In this document: positions 46,043 to 55,535 of the stretch, piece by piece
Layout: each line of letters begins with the position of its first letter
How positions within the stretch are numbered: the stretch's first letter is position 1
Assembly: GCA_012976225.1 (NCBI GenBank)
Contig: JAAVVG010000009.1
Span: 922,524-986,523, forward strand
Reading direction: 5' to 3'
Source of the DNA: Golubevia sp. BC0850
Lineage: Eukaryota > Basidiomycota > Exobasidiomycetes > Golubeviales > Golubeviaceae
DNA: 64,000 nt
The notes under the pieces: generated by a model
What the model was told of the DNA's origin: nothing
Database searches by the model: none
What the model saw: only the letters and a program-made list of their open reading frames with translations
Translations under genes and position numbers: made by a program

Positions 46043-47092
46043 TTATAGATGGGAGGGGGCCCAATGATACTCCCCGAGAATCCATATAGCCTCTCTGACC
46101 GAGATCAGGTCGATGAAATCGTCGGAATGATTGATGAGCAATCTTTTGAGGGTGTTGGTGAAAGCGAGGGGAATCCTTCTTCCTTCAACTCTTTCCGAGA
46201 AGGGAACTCCTCCAGAGATGGCAAGCAGGACAAGTACTTGAAGATGTTTGAGACGACTGAAGAATTCAGTTTGGGCCTCCATCCAGTAATACTCAGAGAA
46301 CTCCTGCATGGCCATGGGAGGCACCAGATCCCCATCAAGGTCCACAGTCTGATCGTATACGCCTTTCCCGTTGACGAATTGATGGGACACAACCTGTTGT
46401 CCTAGCCAAGGGTTTCTCTTGACACACTTGAACAAGCCGGTAGGGTGACGAGGATGGACAGTGACTGTTCGAAGAAGCCCAGGATAAAAGAGAGCGTATG
46501 CTCCCCAACTGCTCATGGATACCGATAGAAGGGTCTTGTCCCTGAGTCTTAAATGAAAGAACAGGGTTGTCAGCGACGAGAGAGAGAGAGAGTGAAGCGA
46601 ACAGCATGTCATTCAGCAGAGAATATATACTCACTTCCTTCCTTCGTTCATCTCGTCCCAGGTCTCGCCGACAGCCCAGTCTCGAATCTCTTGCGTTACC
46701 ATCGACAAAACGTCTTCTCCTAATCGATCGAGAGTGTCTGATGAAGGAGCAGGTGGGAAGATTGTTGAATCTGGATCCATGGTCGGATGAATGTCATGAT
46801 TGGAATGAATGTCTGATTCTTCGTCATCAAAAGTTGGATCAGATCGGTTGCCGATTAGTGCTTCCTGTGAGGTCTCATCTGTCAGAGGATCTTGTTCATC
46901 CTGAGGGGTGAGAGAAAGATGAGCTGCGAGTAGAGATTGAAGTTGAAGGGAAGGGGAGATTGAAGAAGAAGTAGATCCTTGGTTCCGTAGAGTTTCTCTT
47001 TTGAAGGTTGAAAGCGTTTCATGTAATCTAGTGGTAGTAAGGTAATCTATGATCGCGCGTTGACAAGCTGAATCTATTGACTCGGATTTCAT
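46043..47092 (-). pseudogene. LisH/F-box-like protein, right copy, truncated by the same in-frame stop
   Basis: Minus-strand exons 47092-46635 and 46547-46043 give about 320 residues. The N-terminus holds IIDYLTTTRLHETLSTFKRE, a good LisH match (I..YL...., ..T...F..E). Then follow an acidic Ser-rich linker and the F-box-like segment identical to the left copy. The first about 60 residues differ from the left copy at roughly one position in four, while everything after about 46859 toward the stop is identical. Start choice: the ATG at 47092 aligns with the LisH start; an in-frame ATG at 47164 would add a basic leader. The start faces the DUF4112 gene across 98 bp. It could still make a 320-residue protein. 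Confidence 0.6.
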
Positions 47093-47190
47093 CGTCGAAG
47101 GGGAAGAGAACAAGAAGATGCGACTTCTCGATTCTTGGGCGATTTTCAGCTCCGTTCTCGCCACCCAAACAACACAACCCGTTCAAAGCA

Positions 47191-48345
47191 ATGGCTTCAA
47201 TATTGAAATTTGCGTTGGAGAAGTGTAAGTACAAAGCAAGTACAAAGCAAGGGAGCTGAATACCAGGAAGCAGACGGCTGACAGCAGTCTCGTCTCCGTA
47301 AAGCCATCTCTCACTTCATCAGTCCCTCCCTCCCTCCAATCGATAGAGCAGAGGTCATAGACTCTGAAACTCAATCTGATGATTTCAATACAATTCCAAA
47401 GGAGCTTGGAGGTTTCAAACCTCAGTATGCCATATCTATAAGGAAACCAAGAGATGATCTCGAGGCTCAAAAGCTTTACAACGCTATCAGAACAGTAGCC
47501 TTCTACCTAGATGCCATCCCTGGATTCGGAAATAAGTTGCCATTCGGAATTGGTGTAGATGTGAGTCCACTTTTGAAGCGCAGAGCAATGACGAGAGCGG
47601 TGAAGGTGTGGCGTGGCTGTGAGAGAGGTTTGGACAAAGATCAATCGGCAGAGAAGTAGCTCTAGAGGCGAGGCAGGACCACAGAGAAGCTTGGAAATCA
47701 GTTCTTATTGACAGGTATAGCTGAAAGGAGTGTTTCAATAAGCGTCTTGCTTGCAGCTTGCTCCTAACTGTCTCCATTCTCATCAAGCTTTTCGTCTCTC
47801 TCATCTCTCTCTCTCTCTCTATTATCCTTTCTGCGCTCTCTCTTTTTCACTATCTTCTACCTTCTCAGTCTATCATAGGTGTCATTCCAGGCATTGGGGA
47901 TTGGATCGGTTTAGTCCTGGGTCTCTACCAGGTTTTCCTCTGCACACTCTTCGGACTCCCTCTCTCCCTTCTAGGTTGGATGATCTTGAACGTAGTCATC
48001 GATTGTTTAGTTGGGTTGATTCCAATCGTAGGAGACTTACTTGATCTAGCTTTCCAATCAAACCTTCGAAACCTAGTTCTCCTCGAAGCTCATCTACTTC
48101 AAACCCATGGAGAATGTTCTCAAGGATCTTTCTCCATCTTAATCCCCCCTTCGAACAAGTTCATTCCAGACTCGAGATCAACAGCCAGTTCTGGAAATTC
48201 TTTCTGGAGGTTTGGAAGGAACTCAGCGGCTAAGGTGGAAGAAGGACCTCATAAGGGAAGGAGGACAAGACCTATCTCGAGAAAAACTGCTCAACAAGCT
48301 CAGAGGTCTTTTCAGCCTCAACCTTCTGGTAGGGTAAGACCTTGA
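47191..48345 (+). CDS. DUF4112 membrane protein
   Basis: Exons 47191-47222, 47323-47560 and 47869-48345 give about 248 residues. The DUF4112 signature is clear: AIRTVAFYLDAIPGFGNKLPFGIGVD, then GVIPGIGDWIGLVLGLYQ and a membrane hairpin (LFGLPLSLLGWMILNVVIDCLVG). It ends with LIPIVGDLLDLAFQSNLRNLVLLEAHL. The C-terminal 80 residues are basic and Ser-rich. The function of DUF4112 is unknown; fungal members are small polytopic proteins. The first exon is short and its donor (GTGTAA) weak, chosen because it keeps phase with the acceptor at 47321-47322. An alternative acceptor at about 47286 would need another first exon. Confidence 0.82.
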
Positions 48346-48479
48346 GGTTTGGGATCTTCTAATTGGAGGTAAAATCACAGAGAACTGAGATCTTTGACTT
48401 CATCGCTCGAATTGTTTTGGTAAGTCTTTTGCTTCGAATTCCTTCCCCTTGTTCTTTCTTGGACTGATTCGGATCTCTC

Positions 48480-49170
48480 TCTTCCTTTGTTCCTGCTTCT
48501 TTAGTCGCGTCAAATCACCATACCCGAACGATCTAACTGTAGATTGAAGACTCAAATCAGCAATCCAATGTTTTTTCATTGGGAGTGGCGAAAATTCCCC
48601 GAGTGATTTCAACCAGAAGATGAAGATTTGCATTTGGGGACCCGCGAACGAGAGGAGAAAGGGAATGAGATGGCAGAAGGGAAAGAAATGAAGAGAATCT
48701 AAAGCTAAAAGGTTCAAACTCGATCAACCATAATGGTTAGAATGTTGTTGCTGATAGTTTTGTTGATGCTGTTGTTGCTGGAACTGATTGGGATGAACGT
48801 TTGAATTCCCAGTGAAGTGATTCAGATTCTGTTGAATAGGCTGAGAGATTCCATTCTGATCCCAGCCTTGAGAGTTCAATCGAGGATCAACATGAGCTGA
48901 AGGAGGAGGAGACATTGGATTTCCATGCATACTTGGATTCATGCTCATGTTCATCGTTTCCATATCTGAATGTTGAAGACCTTGAAGTGGAAGCTGACTT
49001 TGAGATTGATGTTGAGATTGACTAGTTCCAAAACCATTCATTCCAGGATGAATTGACATCCCACCATTTCCACCATTTGAACCCCACCCTCTATTCTGAA
49101 CCTGTTGAACTTGATCACCATTGACCGGACTCCAAATGTTCCCACCAAAGAGTAATTGAGCTCCAGGAGG
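48480..49170 (-). pseudogene. inverted, 5'-truncated copy of the SMG7-like gene's 3' end
   Basis: From 49170 down to 48656 the minus strand is identical, as far as I can compare, to 59081-58567 reversed; paired positions sum to 107737. This covers the last 149 codons and the stop at 48724. From 48655 to about 48480 it matches the 3' flank of the SMG7-like gene with many differences. Above 49170 the match stops abruptly inside a codon run (CCTCCTGGAGCTC), next to unrelated DNA. There is no start or upstream gene, so it is a fragment and not a gene. Confidence 0.85.
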
Positions 49171-49268
49171 CGAATCCCATCCCTTTCCTTAGCCACTTCC
49201 TTTCACGGCGCTTCACAGCCAGTCTGACGTAAGAAAAAAGGTCCAGAAGCCAACTCTATTTGATTCTT

Positions 49269-51343
49269 TCAAGAAGGAACTACAAAAGTCCCCAATCTAG
49301 GAAAGGGATCCTTAGCTGCCAAAACCACAACCCCTCTCTCATGACTGATATAACCTTTCAAATACCCTTTGAAGATCGTAGTAGCAATCAACCATTCAGC
49401 TTCCTCTTTCCCAAGTTGAACTCCAACATACATCAACGCAGATCTGAAAACCTCAATTTCGATCCTGGTAGATTTGTCTCTTGCTTCCCAAACCTTTCTG
49501 AATAAACCTCTTAGACAAGCTTCCCTTGCTTTCTCCAAAGCCAAGTAAGTCCCAAGTTTGACCAGAGATCTCTCTCTAACTGGATCTGCCAGAGCTTGAT
49601 CGTAAGCTCTTACATCGCCTTTCTTTGCTCCTAGAAGGAGTGGAGAGTAGAGGGAAGCTAGACGTGGGAAGGAATTGAGAAGTTGAGAGGAAGGCAGAAT
49701 TCCTCGGAGAAGTTTGACCGGGATTAGATAGGCTAAAATCAGTCTGTAGAAGAGAGAGGAAAGGAGAGAAGAGAAGGAGTGAGTCCAAAGGAGAGAAGAA
49801 AGGAGAAAAGAGAAGGATTGAGATTGAATTGTAGAGTGTAGACTCACCCTTGATTCTTCTTTGCCAAGAAATGACAGTTCTCAAAAGCAAACGCCAAGTC
49901 AGTTTCCGCCTGAGAGTATTCCTCGTTCAAGAAAGCCAGCACTCCAATGTAATATCGGAACGAAACGATGTCTGATTTGGAGAAACTTTCAAGAGGAGGC
50001 AATTCAGCTGCAGTAAGAGCTCTTCGAATGTTCTTGCATAAAGAGATCGATTTGAGCTATCAAGGATTGAGAAAGAAAATGTTGTAAAAGGGATCAGAAA
50101 AAGCAACAGAACGGGAGCTATAGAGGATCAGATCGTCTGACTCGCCTTGAAATAAGTACTGAAAACCAATCCAACCATTTCATAGGTTCCCCATTTCCTA
50201 CTACCAGCCTCTGTACTTCTATCGCCAATGCAGCTTGAAAAGGCTTTGTTCAATTGTCGGGCACATTCTTCCAGCCTTTTGTTGTTTGAATTAGCAGCTT
50301 CCACGGGGATGAGAGTTGGTTGAGACATTGCTGATCTTGGGATCGAAGCAGCCAGAGATCGAGTGACTGCTGCATCTGTTCGAATAGAGAGAGCTCGAAG
50401 GTCTAGAAGCAGGATCCTCAAGACTGGAAGAGCCCACCTACCGGTTGGAAGGTTTGAGAAGTATCGGATGAAGGTGCTGTAGAAGAGTAGAAGAGAAAGG
50501 GAGAGAGATGGAGGAGAGAAAAGAGTCCGACTTCAGAGAATGTGAAGCTTTCGAGCCTGGGTATCGGCTAGAGAAATCAGAGTCTTCAATAAAGCTCTCT
50601 TAATTCAGCATCTCTGAGGAGTTGTAGAAAGGCATGCATTCGATTCGATCCTCAATCACTTCAAGCTGCCTATTCGCCACCTCTCCCGGTTCTTCTCCAG
50701 TAATCACGAGCCGAGAACTCTACCAAGAGTCCTTTTGAACCATTTTCGAAGATGATAGGATATCTAAGAATGAGCCTTGCGTCGATCCTTGCAGCGCATC
50801 TTCCTTCCTCTCAACCCTCCTCGTTTCTCCTTCTCTCATTTCTCCCTCTCTTTCTTCTCAATCTTGCTCACGTCACTATCGAGTTCTGGATATCACAAGC
50901 CTGCTGCAACCTATCGTTTTCTGTCCTCCCATCTGGATCCACAGCATCTGGACCAAAGCCAGGTATGCTAGAGTTGCCATATTCGGTTCCGCTCCAAGAG
51001 ACAAAAGTCAACAGATGTAGTAGTTGAACGTGTTGAGAGCAGATGTCATCCCATGGAGATTTGATTCGAGGATGCCTGGAGATGAAGGAGTTGATGACCG
51101 CTGGCTAGATGCAAGGAGAAGGAGAGGAGGGTAGGAAGTAGGATGGATGAGAAGGAGAGGAAGGGAGGTTGGTACTGGATTAAAATGAAATGAAACATAA
51201 TCTGTTCTCACCCTTGGATCATTGAGATTGGATCTTATTTGTTCAGCGGTTGGGGAAGCCAAAGATAAAAGATGAGATAGGGTGGCTCCTTGAGAGTAAA
51301 TTTCAGCTGAGAGTACTTGATCTACGAATTCATCCAATCTCAT
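49269..51343 (-). CDS. CSN12/Thp1-like PCI-domain protein (PCID2 family)
   Basis: Minus-strand exons 51343-51212, 51104-50872, 50476-50146, 50056-49848 and 49743-49269 join in phase to 459 residues. The sequence follows the family throughout: MRLDEFVDQVLSAE, PWDDICSQHVQLLHLL, GRWALPVLRILLLDLRAL (about 135), STYFKLKSISLCKNIRRAL, YYIGVLAFLNEEYSQAE, then the PCI core LAYLIPVKLLRGILPSSQLL and TYLALEKAREACLRGLFRKV. Thp1/PCID2 is a subunit of the TREX-2 mRNA export complex, while Csn12 binds COP9 and splicing factors; which of the two this is cannot be told by eye. The third intron begins GCGAGT (50145), a GC-AG intron needed to reach KLKSISLC. It is divergent from FRA10AC1 (167 bp). Confidence 0.88.
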
Positions 51344-51510
51344 GTCGGATCTTGATCCTTGGTTTTGCTTAAAGGTTGCTTGAGAGTTGTGTTATGTAGC
51401 TTTGAGCCGTTGTGTTGTTCTCAAGATTTAAAAGGTCAAAGTTGTTCTCTTCTCAACTCCATCAGCATCCTTCCTACAAAATCCTCAAACAATTTCTAGC
51501 AATTGAATGG

Positions 51511-52380
51511 ATGAACGCATGGCAATTTCACAAGCATTGCTTTGATTCTTAGTCAGTACCAGGCTCAGATTTCTCTTCTCTTCTCCCTCCAACCTCATCG
51601 CCTCATCATCGTTCGCTTCCTCACTTCCCCTCCTCATCGCCTCATCTTCAGCGTCAAATTCTACGAAAAAGACGGAGGATCTTCTCGTCGATCGGCTCTC
51701 CAATCCACTCGGAAGAACGATTTCGACGTTCTTATGCAAGCTCATCGTTTCCTTCGGGATGATCAAGCCTCTTCTTCTACTCTCTCCTATTCCGAACAAA
51801 TCGCTTCCAAGTACTACGCTCAACTCTTCAAAGAGTATGCTTGCATAGATCTTAAACACTACAAGACCTCAGATGTGGCTTTGAGGTGGCGAACAGAAGA
51901 GGAAGTGATCAAAGGAATTGGACAATTCAGCTGTGCTTCTATTCGATGCGAATCTCATTCAATTTTAGATGATGATGAGCCACCAGAGATTTTTCTGAAA
52001 ACTTGGGAGATAAATTTCGCTTATATGGAAGAGAGGGATGAAAGTAGTATAGGGGAGTCGGTCAAGAAGGAGGCTTTGGTAAAGGTGAGTTTTTAGACTG
52101 TCGGCTGCGATTCTGGGCTCCCTATCTTCTGATGCCCTCAAACATGGAATATTCCATTCTATTCTATTCCGCATTTCAGGTGGTACTTTGCCCGAGATGT
52201 TCGAAGAAGCTGCGTTACAGCCGAGAACAAGAGAAAGAATCAAACGTGGAGACCACCTATTCTTCCAAGAAAACAAGCAATTCCGAATCAAGCAGAAACG
52301 GCAGCCGAACACACAAGCGAGAACCTAAAGAAGAAATAGACGGAGCTAGAACAGATCGTAGCACCAAGCGACGGGCCTAA
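51511..52380 (+). CDS. FRA10AC1-family spliceosome-associated protein
   Basis: Exons 51511-51551, 51652-52084 and 52180-52380 give 224 residues. Family blocks: MNAWQFHKHCFDSYVKFYEKDGG, NDFDVLMQAHRFLR, LASKYYAQLFKEYACIDL-like sequence (seen as IASKYYAQLFKEYACIDLKHY), ALRWRTEEEVIKGIGQFSC, and a Cys pair LCPRCSKKL after the last intron. The second Cys pair of the zinc fold is present in part (FSCASIRCE). The C-terminus is Lys/Arg/Ser-rich. Human FRA10AC1 is associated with late spliceosomes, so a splicing role is likely by family. The tiny first exon was chosen because it restores the conserved N-terminal helix. Confidence 0.88.
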
Positions 52381-52919
52381 GAGAGGTGAAAGTGGAGTCA
52401 AGACGAGTAGTCGATCTACTGTGGCGGTTAATTCTCCTCCTTCAAGTGAGGAAACCCGTTTGTTTGTCTTTTTTTGATCAGAATACAGGTGTTGACATTA
52501 AGTTTGCTCTTCAAATTCGAGTCTGATCGGCTTTGTTCAAAAAAGAGAAAATTTCAGAGAATTTTGTCAACATGCCTCTAGATCCCAAGTCACAAATTCT
52601 TGGTTTGTTCTTGAATGTCTGCGAGATGCAGCGAGGCAGCAGGCCACAGAGCATCGTCTGATTCCCGATGTTTTTCATCTCAACTTATAACGAGAAGAAG
52701 GGAGTTGGGAGAAGACTGGACTTGCAAAATGACAAGCATCAAAGTGAAAGACCAGAGAACTGAGTAGTGATTGTATAAAGGAAAGAGCAAATGATAGAGA
52801 TGAAGACAAAATGGACAAGAAAAAAGTGCACAAGGAAGATGTTGGTCGGTACGTTTTGAGGGTGACATTCAATTGTTGACAGCTTGAATCGAAGCAAAGA
52901 GAGCTGCATTATATTAGCC
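52381..52919. other. convergent 3' flank
   Basis: Noncoding DNA between the convergent FRA10AC1 and Mrs2-like genes. I see no further gene. Confidence 0.5.
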
Positions 52920-55131
52920 TTAAGAATCAGTATTGGAGGGATTTCCATTTCCCGGAACTTTCTTTTTCTTCTGATACTTCCCACCCAAACCCGCTGCATC
53001 TCCCATCGCCTCAGAACTCTGATCTCTGAAAAGGTTCCTTAATTCTTCCGGTGATTGATGACCAAGATCTTTCGTCCTCCCTTGTAATTTCCCATCACTT
53101 GAATTTGGAGTTCCCCACCAAGGAGGTGGACCAAACCCATTTTTAGAAGATTTCTCCCAATAATCCGAAATCAACGCTCTTCTCCATCTCTGCATTGAGG
53201 TTTCATGAAGATCTTCAGCTAAAGGATTCCCTTTTCTATTTCCAGGTTCAGTAGCTCTGATATCTAATCCACCGATTCCAACTCCCGTTCCAATTCCAGT
53301 TCCACTTGGAGAGCTTCTTCGACCACTTCGACGCCTTCTCCAAGATTCAATCCAACCAAGTTTGGGATTGATGGAATTGATTCCTAAGCCTATTCGACGA
53401 AGGCTTGAGAGATGTCGCATCCCTCTTGAAGCTAGAATTAGAACTAAAACGACTGCAAAACCACTTGATCCCCAGAAAGCGTGGGAATTCTCTTCTAATC
53501 CGGAGAGTAAATTTTGACCGAAGAAACCTACCCAGAGAGTTCCGACACTGACTCCAAGGCTGTTTTGAGAAAGAATTTAGGACGGAAGAGACTAGTGAGA
53601 GGCAAGTTGTATGGGAGAGAGGCGGCTGAGGGGAAACACTCACGTTGCAATACTTGTCTTGAGATCCAAAGTCAAAAGTTGATTTCGATTCGAGTCCAAA
53701 ATCAGTTCCACCACTTCTTGAGTGGTTTGAATATTTCCAGCCATATTCTCAGTTTCAGCTAGCACTTCTTCGACCTTTTCGAATCAAAAGAAAGGGATAG
53801 AGAATCTTCGTCAGCTTGAGAAACTCGAATCACTCGTACTCTCTCCTCCAACTCACCTGTTTGTCAAAACTTTCCAGCAGCAATTCCAATTCGTCATGAC
53901 TATTAGTACCTCTAGGGGTCCCAGATTTAGTTTCGCTCAAATACATGGCAGCCATATCTTCATCGTCATCCAAAACTTCAACCACCGCATTCTTAACACC
54001 TCTAGATCTACCCAAATAACCAGATAATTTCCTACTGTATTGTAGTAGAAGTCTAAGCTTTTCTCTATCAATGTCTGCATCCAAAGTTTCTAAAAGACTT
54101 GAAACTAAATCTCTTAGAAGAAAAAGTTCAGATCTTAAAGCATCTAAAACTGATGCTAGAATGGATTCTAAAGCTCGGAATTCGTAGGGCAAAGAAGTTG
54201 GAGATGAATGTCTGAGATTGTGTTCTAGGTTGTAAAGGAATGCTGAATTGAGATGGGTATCGGCAGCTCCGTATCTGGGAGAGAAAGATTAGGTACAATA
54301 GGTTTGAGTTGGAAGAAAATTCTCCTCGAGAGAAGATCCAACTTGAAACTTACGAATCGAAAAGCAACACAGTATCTGCTTTGACCAAAGCTCTAATATG
54401 AAGGATGTTGATCAACTGTGAAAGGATGAGTTTGGAGTCAGTCTTTTTTCGACAACAAGCAATCAAAAATCAAGCAATCGAAGTAGACTCACGAATCCAC
54501 TTCTTCTAGCCAAGATCGTAGGTACCAAATTGGGAACTCTACTGTCTATCTTCCTAAGATCCCTAGGTTCTAAACCATGTTCTGAACAAAGTTCTGATTT
54601 CTTAAAGGTTCCTTGGCTCAGTTTGACAGTACCTTTAGAGTCCAAAACGGTGACTCTCATGAGAATCTCATTTGACAAGTGAGTAGTTCCTAAACCATGA
54701 GAATAGTAAGATTGAGCTATTGAGGGAGCTGAAGAGGCTAGAGAGGCCGGTGTCGGAGAAGCAGGTGAATTTGATTTGGAAGACTTGGAGAAGCTTCTGG
54801 ATTGGAGGAAGCGGTGATTGGGCTTTGAGGTTCTGGGTGACCAAGAGGTAAGCGAAGATACCGATCGTAAGTCGTTGGTTGTTGGAAGATTTGAAGAGTT
54901 GGATGAAGGGATTGAATTCTGTGAAGACGAAGAACGGAAGGAAGAAGAAATTTGATTCCTGAAAGGACAGCGCTCCACGATTGTCATTGTCGCTAGGGCA
55001 GATCTGGATCTGGACGTAGATCTTTGATTGGTTGACCAATTCAACCTTGGTCTTGGCCTTGAAGTTGTGGAAGAGAAGATTGAACTGACTGAAGCAGAAT
55101 TCGAGGTTGAAGCTGAAGCTAATCTTGACAT
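52920..55131 (-). CDS. Mrs2/Lpe10 (Mfm1)-like inner-mitochondrial-membrane magnesium channel subunit, GQN variant
   Basis: Minus-strand exons 55131-54493, 54415-54354, 54274-53857, 53774-53644 and 53559-52920 join to 629 residues. After a Ser-rich presequence come ILMRVTVLDSKG, RDLRKIDSRVPNLVPTILAR, ILHIRALVKADTVLLFDS, PYEFRALESILASVLDAL and the coiled helices ending TIQTTQ-like IQTTQEVVELILDSNRNQL. Two membrane helices follow: SIATLGVSVGTLWVGFFGQN and GFAVVLVLILASRGMRHL. This is the Mrs2/Alr1/CorA superfamily plan. The universal GMN signature after helix 1 reads GQN here (Gln432, codon 53516-53514). The C-terminal 170 residues are Gly/Ser/Arg-rich. The pattern suits the Lpe10/Mfm1 partner subunit more than the channel-forming Mrs2. 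It is divergent from the SMG7-like gene. Confidence 0.88.
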
Positions 55132-55535
55132 GATTGATCTCCACTCTCAGCGAACTGAGCTGAGCTTATATGAAGCAGAAGATGCAGATGGAGTACCCGT
55201 ATTCGAATGACCAAAGTGGACGACTTTATGATCTACTTTTCCAATTTTGATGCAACGATGAGTGGTTCGAGGTTCTCAGTTGAAGGAGCTTACGTGAGAT
55301 TCGCACTCTTCTTACCCTAGCCATCATCCATCATCTTAGCTCTTCTTTGATTCTTCGATTCTCCAACCTAGGATCAGCACAGCATTCAAATTAATTCATT
55401 CCTAAACAATTGCCAGAAGAGAAGAAGAGTCAGACTGGCCAGCTACAGCCACAGCCAACTCCCACGCCTTCTTTCCTTCCTTCTCAACTGCTCTCCCTCT
55501 CTCTCCCTCTCTTCCTGCTCTGCTCTCTCTCTCTA

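Larger units (their letters stand above)
44335..47092. repeat. right arm of the 2.8-kb inverted repeat
   Basis: Reverse complement of 4663-7525. It contains, from left to right, the last exon of the EAEL-family gene, the decayed LRR-like tail and the LisH/F-box-like gene. This arm continues into upstream exons of the EAEL gene that the left arm lacks, so it is the likelier source copy. Confidence 0.9.

Noticed and set aside
48724-49059. 111-codon minus-strand frame as an independent small gene
   Set aside because: It is the in-frame end of the duplicated SMG7 3' fragment, with no promoter or upstream coding sequence of its own.
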